64,000 nt of DNA. It comes from Bradyrhizobium cenepequi. GTDB lineage: Bacteria > Pseudomonadota > Alphaproteobacteria > Rhizobiales > Xanthobacteraceae. Positions 8,952-18,322 of the stretch are shown here, one piece after another (within the stretch, counting starts at the first letter, position 1; each line of letters starts with the position of its first letter). The DNA lies in assembly GCF_020329485.1 (NCBI RefSeq), contig NZ_JAGKJI010000037.1, forward strand, positions 1 through 64,000, written 5' to 3'. The position numbers were made by a program, and so were the translations under genes. A model generated the notes under the pieces. It ran no database searches. It worked only from the letters and a program-made list of their open reading frames with translations, and was not told the DNA's origin.

Positions 8952-9247
8952 ATGACTGACGAGACACCGGCGAAGATGCCACTACCGCCATCAAAGACTG
9001 TCTGGCCTCGGTTGCGCCTTTCCTGATCGAGCCCGAGCACGAAGACGCCGGTCGAGAGCGCGACCTCACTCTCTTGAGCGACAAAGCTGATTTGAGCGAT
9101 CCGGCGTTGTTCAACACCGAGCAGATGAACCAGGCGGTGTTCGCGTTCCGCCGATACGAAGACGCGTCCCTTCGGTACACGGGCATCGAGAGTCACGAGG
9201 GGTTGACCCACTACGGGCTCTACGACACAGTGGTGGCGAGAGACTGA
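8952..9247 (+). pseudogene. unrecognised protein, probably frameshifted near its start
   Basis: An ATG at 8952, with GGAGG-like sequence upstream (GAGGAAATCGGAG), reads MTDETPAKM and stops early. A neighbouring frame is open to TGA 9247 without its own start and gives a plausible acidic protein (AIKDCLASVAPFLIEPE ... SHEGLTHYGLYDTVVARD). One base change in the first codons would join them. I do not recognise the family. Confidence 0.35.
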
Positions 9248-9504
9248 CGCCATGGGCCTCGCATGAGTGGCCGCTATGCTCGGCCGCATCACTTTGCGTG
9301 GCCCGTGAGAACACACTGCAGCTGTAAGCTCGGCGGAGGCAGCAGCAGCCTTTAGGTCAACCATTTGAAGTCGAGGGGACCGGTTCGCGTGGAAAGGAGC
9401 CCGGTAGGCGCGGAGAGGCTCATTTTCCAAGGGCCCCCAAGCCTCCCCCGTGAGAGGGCTTGGTACCTACCCATCGAAGAACGCTCCGACTGTCATGTTC
9501 CCCC
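9248..9504. other. no gene recognised
   Basis: This stretch lies between the preceding remnant and a serine-recombinase remnant. No supported gene, repeat or site was seen. Confidence 0.4.
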
Positions 9505-10010
9505 TTAGGCCCGTTCGAGGATCTTCGCGACCGATTGAGCGTACCATTGGCCTCCTCGGGCTGTTGGGATACCCCGGGCATTCAGCGCGTCCGCTATCTG
9601 CCGCAGCGTGCTCGCACCGGCCTTCTGTGCTTCGCGAATGATGGGCAGGATGTTCGCAGCGTGTATCTGTCCGCTTCCGCCTTTACGGCTTCCACCGCGC
9701 TCCTGCGGGCCATGTGGAGCCTTGGGTTTCCCAACGTGACCCCGCGAACCTTCGCAGCTGACAGGGCCTGCCGGGTGCGCGTAGAGATCAGCGCGCGCTC
9801 CTTTTCGGCAAGGGCAGCAAACAGGTGCAGCACAAAGGGGTCAACGTCAGGGCCAAGCTCGGCTACCAAGAACGGCACCTTGTGCGCCATCAGGCCAGAG
9901 ATGAATTGAACATCGCGACTGAGCCGGTCGAGCTTTGCGACCCCTACGTGGCACCTGTGCCTTCGTGCTGTTCCCAATGCGGCCTTTAGCTGCGCCTGCG
10001 GTCGAGTGCG
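9505..10010 (-). pseudogene. serine recombinase/resolvase (PinE-like), frameshifted
   Basis: On the minus strand the catalytic-domain segment VAKLDRLSRDVQFISGLMAH, then PFVLHLFAALAEKERALIS and RTRQALSAAKVRGVTLGNPR, is typical of resolvases. The C-terminal DNA-binding part (ANILPIIREAQKAGASTLRQ, then DALNARGIPTARGGQWYAQS) is in another frame, so there is an indel at about 9652-9660. The N-terminal catalytic Ser region is missing or degenerate. It is a dead recombinase marking old mobile DNA. Confidence 0.8.
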
Positions 10011-10102
10011 TCCGCCCCCTTGCCCGTCAGCCTCGCAAATCCTAGCCGCTTCCCATTGAGCGCCTTCGGGGCGACGTCGTTTCCTGGCATCGGCTCAATC
10101 TG

Positions 10103-11374
10103 ATGCACGGGCTACGGTGGTGTTCGCGGTCCCGCGGGCCAATTATCGAAAGTGCGATACACCGAGCACGAATACTGCCCCTGCCGCTTCCAGGGCCATC
10201 GCGAACTCTCAGTATCCGTTCGTCGAATTGCTCGCAGATGCGCTCGCTCGTCGGAGCACTCGAGTTCTCCGCCTCGGACGGTACAGTGGTGACATCCGCG
10301 CTGCGTCAGCTTTCGCCGTCCGCCTCTGCGTCGGGCAAAGGCACGCGTGTCAATGACAGCTTCTATGCCCGTTCGGCAGTCTACAACCGGCTCGAACAGA
10401 CCTTTGGCGGCGCGCCATCCTCGCCAATTGCGGTAATGGCTTATGGTTCTGAGCAGGAGGCAGGCGGCAAATCCGACTCCGCCATCGGTGGGGTCGCCCC
10501 GGCCTTCACTGACGTCCCGTCTGACGTGCAGCGTTACGCCGCATGGGGCGCCGTCTTTGGCGGCTGGACGACGCAATCAGGAGACAGCAATGCCGCAAAG
10601 ACCAATTCCACCATTGGCGGCTTAATGACTGGCATCGATGCGACTGTCTTTGACGACTGGCGTTTCGGTGTTCTGGCAGGTTATAGCCGCTCCACCTTCA
10701 ACGTTAACGCCCTTTCTTCATCAGGCCGCAGCGACAACTACACCTTCGGGACCTATGCCAGTACCGAGTGGGCTGCGCCAAACGGGGCCATCGCCTTTCG
10801 CTCAGGCCTTGCCGACACATGGCACAATCTGGAGATGAGCCGCAACGTTGCATTTGCGGGCTTCAGCGACAACATAATCTCGGATTACGATGCAGGCACT
10901 TTCCAGATCTTTGGAGAACTGGGCTACAGGCTCCATGTCAGCGACCGTTCCTTGATCGAGCCCTATGCCAATCTCGCCTATGTTCGTGTCATGACGGATG
11001 GTTTTAGCGAGAAGGGATTGAACGGAGCGGCACTTGATATTGACGCCGACGCGATGGAAACGACGCTCTCCACCCTCGGCATCCGCGCCACCACCCGTTT
11101 TCAACTTGGCCACGTAGCCACGACCGCACGAACTGATCTTGGCTGGCGTCATGCCGTTGGTGACCGCATTCCGCTGTCGACAGCGAGTTTTGCTGCCGGT
11201 TCCAGCGCCTTTACAGCGTCCGGCGCATCCATTGGCAAGGACGTGACACTCATCGCAGCCGGTCTGGACTTCCAGCTCTGCAGCAACACCAGCCTTGGCA
11301 TCGCCTACCAGAGCCAGTTCGGCTCAGGCGTCACCCAGAACGGACTCAGCGCCAACTTCAGCGTGAAGTTCTGA
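10103..11374 (+). pseudogene. autotransporter C-terminal beta-barrel domain, passenger lost
   Basis: From about 10240 the frame encodes an autotransporter junction helix (DSFYARSAVYNRLEQTF) followed by the membrane beta-domain: RYAAWGAVFGGWTTQSGD, DWRFGVLAGYSRSTF, FGTYASTEWAA, IEPYANLAYVRV and the terminal aromatic signature GLSANFSVKF. Type V secretion barrels of this kind insert in the outer membrane through the C-terminal Phe. No passenger repeats and no signal peptide are found upstream, where recombinase debris lies, so the gene is 5'-truncated. The first 40 residues of the open frame are probably not native. Confidence 0.8.
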
Positions 11375-11501
11375 GGACACGCATGGTCAATGAGTTTCAG
11401 GCTTAGCATTACAGTTGGTGCGCTGGGAGACCGGCAAGGAGTAGGTGGTGGAAGTCCACAGAGCCGGCTCCTGACGGCGGGCAAGATTGGCCCGCGAGAC
11501 G

Positions 11502-11760
11502 ATGAGCAGATGAGCACGGCGGAACCATACACCGGCCTTCAAGGCGAAGGTGGCGCTTGCTGCCGTCAAGGGCGATCGAACACTGACTCTATTGGCGGAG
11601 CAGTTCGACGTGCATCCCAATCAGATCACGTCTTGGCAAGCCCAGCTTGAGAGCGAGACCGCCGATGTGTTCGGGGCCAGGGGCAGCAATGCCGCGGCGC
11701 TACGCGCCATCGATGTGAAGTCGCTCCATGCCAAGATCGGGGCCAAGTTCGGCGAGCATA
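11502..11760 (+). pseudogene. IS3-family OrfA remnant
   Basis: The frame from ATG 11502 reads M-S-R, then a TGA where homologues have Arg, then RRNHTPAFKAKVALAAVKGD and FDVHPNQITSWQAQLESE, the HTH_Tnp_1 part of IS3 OrfA. A tail IDVKSLHAKIGAKFGEH matches the usual OrfA end before sequence from an IS66 tnpC takes over. It is inactive through the nonsense codon and the truncation. Confidence 0.8.
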
Positions 11761-11769
11761 CGCTGTTCT

Positions 11770-12730
11770 ACCGTCGGCCGGATCGATGCGCGACAAGCCA
11801 TCCGGCTCGATAGGGCGACGCTGGGCAACTGGTCGGGCCGTGCCTGCTTCCATCTCCAGCCTGTCGGGGATCATATGCGCCGCCATCTGGCCACGGCGGA
11901 TCGTCTGTTCATGGACGAAATCACGGCGCCGATGCTCGATCCCCCGGCGCGGCGAGACGAAGAATGGCTACTTCTGGGCGATTGCCTCCGACGATCGCGG
12001 CCATAGCGGTCCAAGTCCGCCGATCGTGCTGTTCTGCTATGCATCCGGTCGCAGCGGCGCTTTTTCCGAGCAGTTCCTGGCGGGCTTTAACGGGCGCTTC
12101 CTGCAATGCGACGGGTACGACCGGCTCTCGAAGCTGGCTCGGACGCTCGTGCGTTGCTGGAGCCATCTGCGTCGGCGCTTCGTCAAATTGGCGCGCAACA
12201 GCAAGTTGCCGATCGCCGAGGCCGCAATCGCACAGCTTTACGCCATCGAAGCCACGGTCCGCGGCCTGTTGCCGGACATCCGGTTGGCCGCGCGCACGGA
12301 ACATTGGCTGCCCATCATCGCCGCGTTGAAGCCGTGGTTTGAAAAACAGCTGTCGATGTCTCAAGCGGCTCAACACTCGCGAAGGACATCCGCTACGCGC
12401 TCAATCATTGGCCAGGACTGACGCGAATCTTCGATGACGGGCGTCTCGAGTTCGACACCAATCCGGTTGAAAACGCCGTCAGACCGATCTGCTCGACCAG
12501 AAAAACGCGCTCTTCGCCGGTCATGAGTTCGAGGCAGAAAATTGGGCCTTGCTTGCGTCGATCGTTGCGACCTGTAAGCTCAACGACATCAACCCCGTCG
12601 CCTACATCACAGAAACGCGCAAAGGTGCGATCGTCGCCGGCCATCCCCAAAGCGGAATCGAAGACCTCATGCCATGGCGATTCCGCAAAACGTCAAGCCG
12701 GCATCAATAGGGTTGGGGCTGGGCGCTTAC
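11770..12730 (+). pseudogene. IS66-family tnpC remnant with right inverted repeat
   Basis: Pieces of IS66 TnpC occur in three frames: RLDRATLGNWSGRACFHLQP, HLATADRLFMDEITAPMLDP, GYFWAIASDDRG, LVRCWSHLRRRFVKLARNSK, a DDGRLEFDTNPVENAVRPIC-like stretch and the end IEDLMPWRFRKT with TAG 12708-12710. At least three frameshifts separate them. The element ends in GCGCTTAC at 12723-12730, matching the GTAAGCG termini of the IS66 family. Confidence 0.85.
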
Positions 12731-13121
12731 CTTGAAGTCCTCCGAGGCTCACGTTCGGCAAGCCGACCGGCAACGCCGTCATCCGACGTTCTTGGTCTAC
12801 GACCACAGGATAGCTTCGGAGCAGCAACTGAACCGTGAGATGGGTTGGACAGCATAATGATCGAGCGTCCCATACTCCACGAACTCGAAGCTTCTTGCCG
12901 ACCATCTTAGACACACTTGCGAATAGTCCTGCCTACGTTGTTCACTGATGCATCGCGTCTGCATGACCAGCGACGCGCCGACGCGAGCACCGGCTTCCCC
13001 CGCGGCGGAAACAAAGTGTTGTTCCGCCCAGGACCGGCGAATGCGGGCCGGCTCTGATAACCGAAGCGGCAATTGACGCCATGAGCTTCGCCGCGATCGA
13101 AGACCTGCAGTCCGATAATTT
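12731..13121. other. no gene recognised
   Basis: About 390 bp lie between the IS66 end and the stop of the PepSY gene. Short frames exist on both strands but none resembles a known protein. Confidence 0.4.
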
Positions 13122-14585
13122 CTATCTCACGCGACGCCAATCCAAGCGCAAATATCGCCAGCCGATCAGGACACCACTGACCGAGACGATGGTACCGAGT
13201 ATCGACAGCAGCCACACCACGATATCCCAGGTCGGGCGATACATCAGCAGCAATTTGAAATCGAGGCTGTGCAGCGCGTTGAACATCCAGCGATAGGTGC
13301 GACGGCTATTGTCGATGCGGCCGACGATGTCACCGGTGACGGGGCTGATGTAAAACCACGTTTTCGCCGCATCATCAAACACCGCACGGAGCACCGGCAA
13401 TTCGCGGTCGTGGTGATGCGCGTACCAATAAGCGTCGTAGTCCTCGAGGGTTAATCTTTCGGCGAGGTGATCATGTGGCAGCAGCTTTGCGGCGGCAGCC
13501 CAGAGGCGATCTTGTGGCAGTCCTACGATGTCGCCGGTTACGATATTGCGTGGCGCCTGTATGCCATCGCGCGATGCGAGGATCATCATCGGGCTGCCGT
13601 CGAGCCAGACAAAGCGGGCTTCAACTGCATTTTGTCCCGGTATCGGCAGATTCGCCGCGATGGTCGGCGCGTCGTGGCCGGCATAGCGCTGCATCATCTC
13701 GGGCGCTGTGTTACGATTGGCAAAGTATTCGCCGGGATTGAGCGACAGCCAGCCCGAGAACATCCAGGTCAGCACGAAGATACCGGCGATCAGGCCGGTG
13801 ACGTGATGCCACGCCATCCAGCCACGATACGGCGTGATGGTGCCGCTCGCATAGCGCCGCTTCAAGCGTACGCGCAAAATGCCGATCCAGATGCCGGTGA
13901 TGCCGACGATCAGGCAAATGCCAGAGATCCACAGCACCACCGACCGCCACAGTGGGCCGTCCTTGCGCAGCACGGTGGGATAGATCCAGTGCGGAATCGA
14001 GCCGAGCCAGTTCCAGACACGCTCGCGGTGGGCGGTGTCGAGCGCGATCTCGCCGGAGCACGACGAGACATAGAGGCCGGTGCCGGCGTCATCGCCGAGA
14101 TTGATCAGATAGAATGGCCGCAGCGGATCGTAGCGCGCAGTGACGCTCCACTGGTCGCGATCGACCATTCCTGCAAGCCGCGGCGACGTGCTCGCCGGAT
14201 GATGTGCGGCGATGGCGAGCGCCTGCCGTTCGGAAATCGCAGTGATGGCGCGTCCATCGACGGCGGAGATCGACTGTCGTTTGCCATCCCATCCGGTGAT
14301 CCGGTAGACTGGCTCGTCATCCATCATGGCGAGGCGGAGGTCGCGCGGATAGCGTGGGATGCCGGCGGTCTTCATCACATCGTCGGGCGACAGCGTCACC
14401 TTCTCCCATGCGATGTCGGGCAGCGCCGCCAGTCGCTCTGTGTCGGAGAGGCCGGGAAACGCGACATACATCATCACCACGCCGGAGATGAACCACATGG
14501 CGAAGAACAGGCAAGTGGCGATGCCGATCCAACGGTGGGTGAGATACAGCCACCGCCGGAGTTTGCGTGTGAGACCGCGTGGCAC
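13122..14585 (-). CDS. PepSY-associated transmembrane protein
   Basis: The product (487 aa) has four main membrane segments: WIGIATCLFFAMWFISGVVM near residue 20, one near 220 (VVLWISGICLIVGITGIWIG), one near 260 (GLIAGIFVLTWMFSGWLSL) and one at the C-terminus (VVWLLSILGTIVSVSGVLIG). The regions between carry PepSY-like domains. Conserved histidines HRW, AWHHVTG and ALHSLD fit the PiuB/FegB-type family that accompanies TonB-dependent receptors and probably reduces or handles the imported metal chelate. It starts 2 bp after the receptor stop, so it is translationally linked to it as the last gene of the operon. Confidence 0.88.
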   Translation of the reverse strand: MPRGLTRKLRRWLYLTHRWIGIATCLFFAMWFISGVVMMYVAFPGLSDTERLAALPDIAWEKVTLSPDDVMKTAGIPRYPRDLRLAMMDDEPVYRITGWDGKRQSISAVDGRAITAISERQALAIAAHHPASTSPRLAGMVDRDQWSVTARYDPLRPFYLINLGDDAGTGLYVSSCSGEIALDTAHRERVWNWLGSIPHWIYPTVLRKDGPLWRSVVLWISGICLIVGITGIWIGILRVRLKRRYASGTITPYRGWMAWHHVTGLIAGIFVLTWMFSGWLSLNPGEYFANRNTAPEMMQRYAGHDAPTIAANLPIPGQNAVEARFVWLDGSPMMILASRDGIQAPRNIVTGDIVGLPQDRLWAAAAKLLPHDHLAERLTLEDYDAYWYAHHHDRELPVLRAVFDDAAKTWFYISPVTGDIVGRIDNSRRTYRWMFNALHSLDFKLLLMYRPTWDIVVWLLSILGTIVSVSGVLIGWRYLRLDWRRVR

Positions 14586-14587
14586 GC

Positions 14588-16852
14588 TCAGAACTTCACA
14601 TTAACCGCGAGTTGTGCCGTGCGCGGCATGCCGAGCAGCCACTGATTGGTGCCGCCCGAAGTCGCATAGACCGTGTCGAACAGATTGTAGACCCGCAGCG
14701 ACACCGTCGTGTTCAGATCCGGCTTCCACTGCAAGCCAGCATTGACGACGTTGTAGGCCGGCATTTCCAGCGTATTGGCGATGTCGGCATAGCGCTTGCC
14801 CACGATCTGCACGCCAGCATTGGCCGACCAGTTCGACGCGAAAGCCCAGGTTACCCAGACGTTGGAGACGCTCTGCGGCACGTTGACCGGCACATTGCCG
14901 GCATAGTTCACCGGCAGGCCGCCGACCGACTGGACGAAGTTGTCATATTTCGCGCGCAGGAATGCGGTGTTGGCGTCGATGCGCCAGCCGTGATCGAGGG
15001 CAAAACCGACCGATGCCTCGACGCCGCGCGACGATTGCTGGCCGACCTGCAAGGTCACGGCCAGATTGTTCGGATCGCGTGCCAGTAGATTGTTCTTCAC
15101 GATCTCATAGCCAGCCAGGGTCCACTCGCCGCGCCCGTTCCAAAACGACTGCTTGACGCCAACTTCCACCTGCTTGCCCCTGGACAGTTGATAGGTGCTG
15201 TTCACCGCCGAACTGGTGATCAGGTTGCTCACCGGATCGACGGCGACCGAATACTGGCCGTAGAAAGCGAGATCCTTGATTGGCGTATAGACCGCGCCGG
15301 CGCGCCAGCTGGTTGCGTGATACGCCTTCTCATAGCTGTTGGCGGGCGTCACATGGTTGGTGCGCGTGACGGTCGGCTCGTCCTGACGGATGCCCGATAT
15401 CAATGACAGATGCTCGGTCACTGCCAGGCGATTTTCCGCGAACACGCCATACTGGTTGGTGGTGGTGTTGAAACCCGGCACCGTCGGCGATGTGGTCGCG
15501 TAGAACGAGCCCGGATTGAAATTGAACAGCGGCACCGACGACGAACCCGCATAGGGCGAGTTGTTGGTGTGGGTGAAGGCGATGTTGTTGATGTCGAAGC
15601 CCGTGACGAATTCGTTGACCATGCCGAAGATGTGGCCGCGGAAGGTGGCGTCGAACCGGTCCCCAATCTGCGCCTGGTCGTGGAGGATCTCGATATAGTT
15701 GCCGCCGCCGCGATCGATCAGGCCGGTCTTGGAGTTGTAGATGTAGCTTTCTTCATCGCGCCAGTGGCGCTGGCTGTTGAGGTAATACAGCGTGTTGCGC
15801 AGCGTGATCGCATCGCTCACCTGCCACTCGGTCTTCACCTGGCTCTGGCTGTCCTGATAGCGGATGGTGCTGTCGCCGACATTGTAGTTCTGGAAGCGCA
15901 GCGCGGTCTCGAGCTTGCCGTTGATCAGCGGCGTGCCGAAATAGCGCGAGGGGCTGCGGTCGCCGTAATCGGTCGAAATCGTCCAGGTGACGTCTTCGTT
16001 CTGCTTCACCTGCACGGCGGCATGAACTTCGACATCGGACTGGCGGTCGCGATCGATCCAACCATCCGACATGCTGCCGACCGCGGTAATGCGGTAAGCG
16101 ACGTCCTTGCCCACCGGCCCGCCGCTGTCCACGGCGAGACGGCGCCGCATGTTGGTATCGAATGAAATCTCGGCCTGGTTGCGCGGTACCCAGAGCGGCA
16201 GTTTCGAGATCACATTGACAGCGCCGCCGATGGCCCCTTCGCCATACATCACCGAAGCCGGTCCGCGCAGCACCTCGATGCGCTCGGCCGACCAAGTGTC
16301 ATAGGGGAAGGTGAGCGTGCCGGAGCCGACATACAGGCGGGTGCCGTCATACAGCGTCATCACGGTGCCATTGCCGGTGAAGCCGCGGGTGTTGAATGCG
16401 ATGCTGCCATTGCCGGGTGCAGGGGCGGCGGTGAAGCCCGTGGCATTCTGCGTCACCGCGGCGAGGATGTTCTGCTGGCCGCGCTCGGCCATGGTCTCGG
16501 CGGAGATCACCTCGACACTGGCCGGTGTCTGCAGGCGGGTGAGGCCGAGACGGCTGCCGGTCGATGTGGTGCCGGTGAGGTTAAGGGTCGGCACGGAAAC
16601 CACCGGGCCGGTGGGCGTGGCAACCGGTGCGCCAGTATTAGCGGCAATGCTGCGATGGTGGTGAGAACGCGCGGCGCGGGTGGCGTTGTCGCTCTTCGCA
16701 CGCCGTGCGCGCGTGGACGCGGCGCTCCGTTCCACCACAATGGCCTCCAGCTGGATTGGGCCTGCGGTTTGTGACCAACTTTCGGCGGGAACGAAAACGG
16801 CGATGACTAGCACTGCGCCAAATCGTGTAGCTATACAATTATCGCTCATCAC
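14588..16852 (-). CDS. TonB-dependent receptor (siderophore/metallophore type)
   Basis: The product (754 aa) is an outer-membrane gated channel. A signal peptide ends near residue 27 (VFVPAESWSQ). The plug domain starts at about 100 (RLQTPASVEVISAETMAER) and includes FNTRGFTGNG and RIEVLRGPASVMYGEGAIGG. The 22-strand barrel follows and ends in the outer-membrane signature TAQLAVNVKF. A long low-complexity Arg/Ala/Thr segment precedes the plug. The neighbours (an ABC-2 exporter upstream and a PepSY protein downstream) and the Zur-like site before the upstream GTPase suggest uptake of a metal chelate, perhaps zinc, rather than only ferric siderophore; the ligand is not readable. Confidence 0.9.
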   Translation of the reverse strand: MMSDNCIATRFGAVLVIAVFVPAESWSQTAGPIQLEAIVVERSAASTRARRAKSDNATRAARSHHHRSIAANTGAPVATPTGPVVSVPTLNLTGTTSTGSRLGLTRLQTPASVEVISAETMAERGQQNILAAVTQNATGFTAAPAPGNGSIAFNTRGFTGNGTVMTLYDGTRLYVGSGTLTFPYDTWSAERIEVLRGPASVMYGEGAIGGAVNVISKLPLWVPRNQAEISFDTNMRRRLAVDSGGPVGKDVAYRITAVGSMSDGWIDRDRQSDVEVHAAVQVKQNEDVTWTISTDYGDRSPSRYFGTPLINGKLETALRFQNYNVGDSTIRYQDSQSQVKTEWQVSDAITLRNTLYYLNSQRHWRDEESYIYNSKTGLIDRGGGNYIEILHDQAQIGDRFDATFRGHIFGMVNEFVTGFDINNIAFTHTNNSPYAGSSSVPLFNFNPGSFYATTSPTVPGFNTTTNQYGVFAENRLAVTEHLSLISGIRQDEPTVTRTNHVTPANSYEKAYHATSWRAGAVYTPIKDLAFYGQYSVAVDPVSNLITSSAVNSTYQLSRGKQVEVGVKQSFWNGRGEWTLAGYEIVKNNLLARDPNNLAVTLQVGQQSSRGVEASVGFALDHGWRIDANTAFLRAKYDNFVQSVGGLPVNYAGNVPVNVPQSVSNVWVTWAFASNWSANAGVQIVGKRYADIANTLEMPAYNVVNAGLQWKPDLNTTVSLRVYNLFDTVYATSGGTNQWLLGMPRTAQLAVNVKF

Positions 16853-16906
16853 AGACTCATATGAAGAAAAGGCCGTGGCGCAATCGATCGTTACAGCCGC
16901 ACATGA

Positions 16907-18322
16907 CTACGCGACAATTTGGCGGCGCGGCGCCAGCCAGCTGAGAAGACCAAAGCCGAGTGCCACAAAGAGAAGTGCGCCGACGGCAGGCGCAAGACGC
17001 GTGACGACAGAGATAATCGGTTCCTCCACGTAATCGAACCCGGGCACGTCATCCCAGGCGGCAAATTTCTCTTTGCGCAACGCTCGCGGCTCGAAAAACG
17101 TTCGCAATTCCGAATGATGCGCGCGCGCTTGCTCGAAAAACCAAGCATAGCGAGCCGGGCCCGTTCCCGCTGCGTCGGCGAACGCCGATTGCGCGAGCAG
17201 CGCCGGTGAAAGGTATTGCAGCTTCTCCACCAGGCGCTGCTGGCGGGCAAGTTGATCCGAGAAATGAGCCAGGACAGGCGCAAGATCGCGCTCCACCCTC
17301 TGGCCGGTCACCAGCTGCAGCGTGATGAAGTCTGCGCCGTGCAGGCCATCACCACCAGCAGGAGCAAGCTCCGGGTGATCCTCATAAAACGCACCGAGGA
17401 GCTTGCTGCGCTGGGCAGTAGCCTTATCAGTCGCGGCACGCGAAGCAAGAATCAGTTCGACCCGAGAGGGTACCGGCGCCATCGTCTTAACAGCAAGATT
17501 GATACCGGTGGGTACCAATAGGGTCAGGGCGAGCCACGCTGCTGCCAGAGTCACGGCGTGCATGGCCGTACCACCGGGGCGGGTCACAAGGGCCGCGGTC
17601 AAGGCAAACCAGAATGCAGCGTAGGCGATCGCGACGGCAGACCAAAGCGCAAGGCGGGGCCAGGTGGAAACGGGGACGATGACTGCACAAATCACGATGA
17701 ACGACACCAGCAACCCACCAATCAGTAAGATCCGAGGCATGATCTTGCCGGCGAACAGTGCTCCCAGCGTCAATGGCTGCGCCAGCAGGAGCGCTAGAGT
17801 GCCGCGCTCCCGCTCGCCTGCGAGCAACGCGTAGCCTAGTCCCATGATCAGCAACGGGAACAAAAAGATCACGGCAAATGCGGGGTCGAAACGGCCGATC
17901 AGAAGACGATGTGGATTCTCGGGTTCGGAACTGTCTGTGAGCGAAGGCAGGCGACCAGGGGCAAGCGGCAGTGCCGACGGCAGGAGGTCGCTTTGGCCGA
18001 CGGTAAAGGCCGCTAGAGGCGTCGCCGGCAAAACCGCGTAATGCGACATGAGATAATTCGCATAGACATAGGCGTTACGTGGATCGAAGAAGGTCGCAAG
18101 TTGCTGTCCACTATTGATACGAGTCGCGCTCGCCCGAGCAACTGCACAAGCCGAAATGTCCTGCTGGGCAGCCGCAGCACGCACGCCGTTCAAATGCGAA
18201 CGCCAGCGCTCGCCGTTAACGAGCGCGAAGCCAAGTGCGACAATTCCGAAAATCAGCACTACCCAGAATGCGGGATCCCGTCGCAGCGCCCGAAGCTCCC
18301 ACCGAAAGACGGTCTTGAACAT
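16907..18322 (-). CDS. ABC-2 type exporter permease (DUF3526-like), second subunit
   Basis: The start MFKTVFRWELRALRRDPAFW at 18322 was chosen because the upstream 61 codons of the open frame overlap the previous permease and look non-native. The protein (471 aa) has a first membrane helix (FWVVLIFGIVALGFALV), a large extracytoplasmic region of about 130 residues, then AVIFLFPLLIMGLGYALLAG followed by ERERGTLALLLAQPLT, the ABC-2 family hallmark. Four further helices and a large second loop precede the last helix. It pairs with the previous gene to form the membrane part of an exporter. Confidence 0.85.
   Translation of the reverse strand: MFKTVFRWELRALRRDPAFWVVLIFGIVALGFALVNGERWRSHLNGVRAAAAQQDISACAVARASATRINSGQQLATFFDPRNAYVYANYLMSHYAVLPATPLAAFTVGQSDLLPSALPLAPGRLPSLTDSSEPENPHRLLIGRFDPAFAVIFLFPLLIMGLGYALLAGERERGTLALLLAQPLTLGALFAGKIMPRILLIGGLLVSFIVICAVIVPVSTWPRLALWSAVAIAYAAFWFALTAALVTRPGGTAMHAVTLAAAWLALTLLVPTGINLAVKTMAPVPSRVELILASRAATDKATAQRSKLLGAFYEDHPELAPAGGDGLHGADFITLQLVTGQRVERDLAPVLAHFSDQLARQQRLVEKLQYLSPALLAQSAFADAAGTGPARYAWFFEQARAHHSELRTFFEPRALRKEKFAAWDDVPGFDYVEEPIISVVTRLAPAVGALLFVALGFGLLSWLAPRRQIVA

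Noticed and set aside
11395..11500. Group II intron end before the IS3 fragment
   Set aside because: A GAGCCGG...CTCCTGACGG stretch recalls domain V surroundings, but the 5' GUGYG boundary, a domain V hairpin and an intron-encoded protein were not found.
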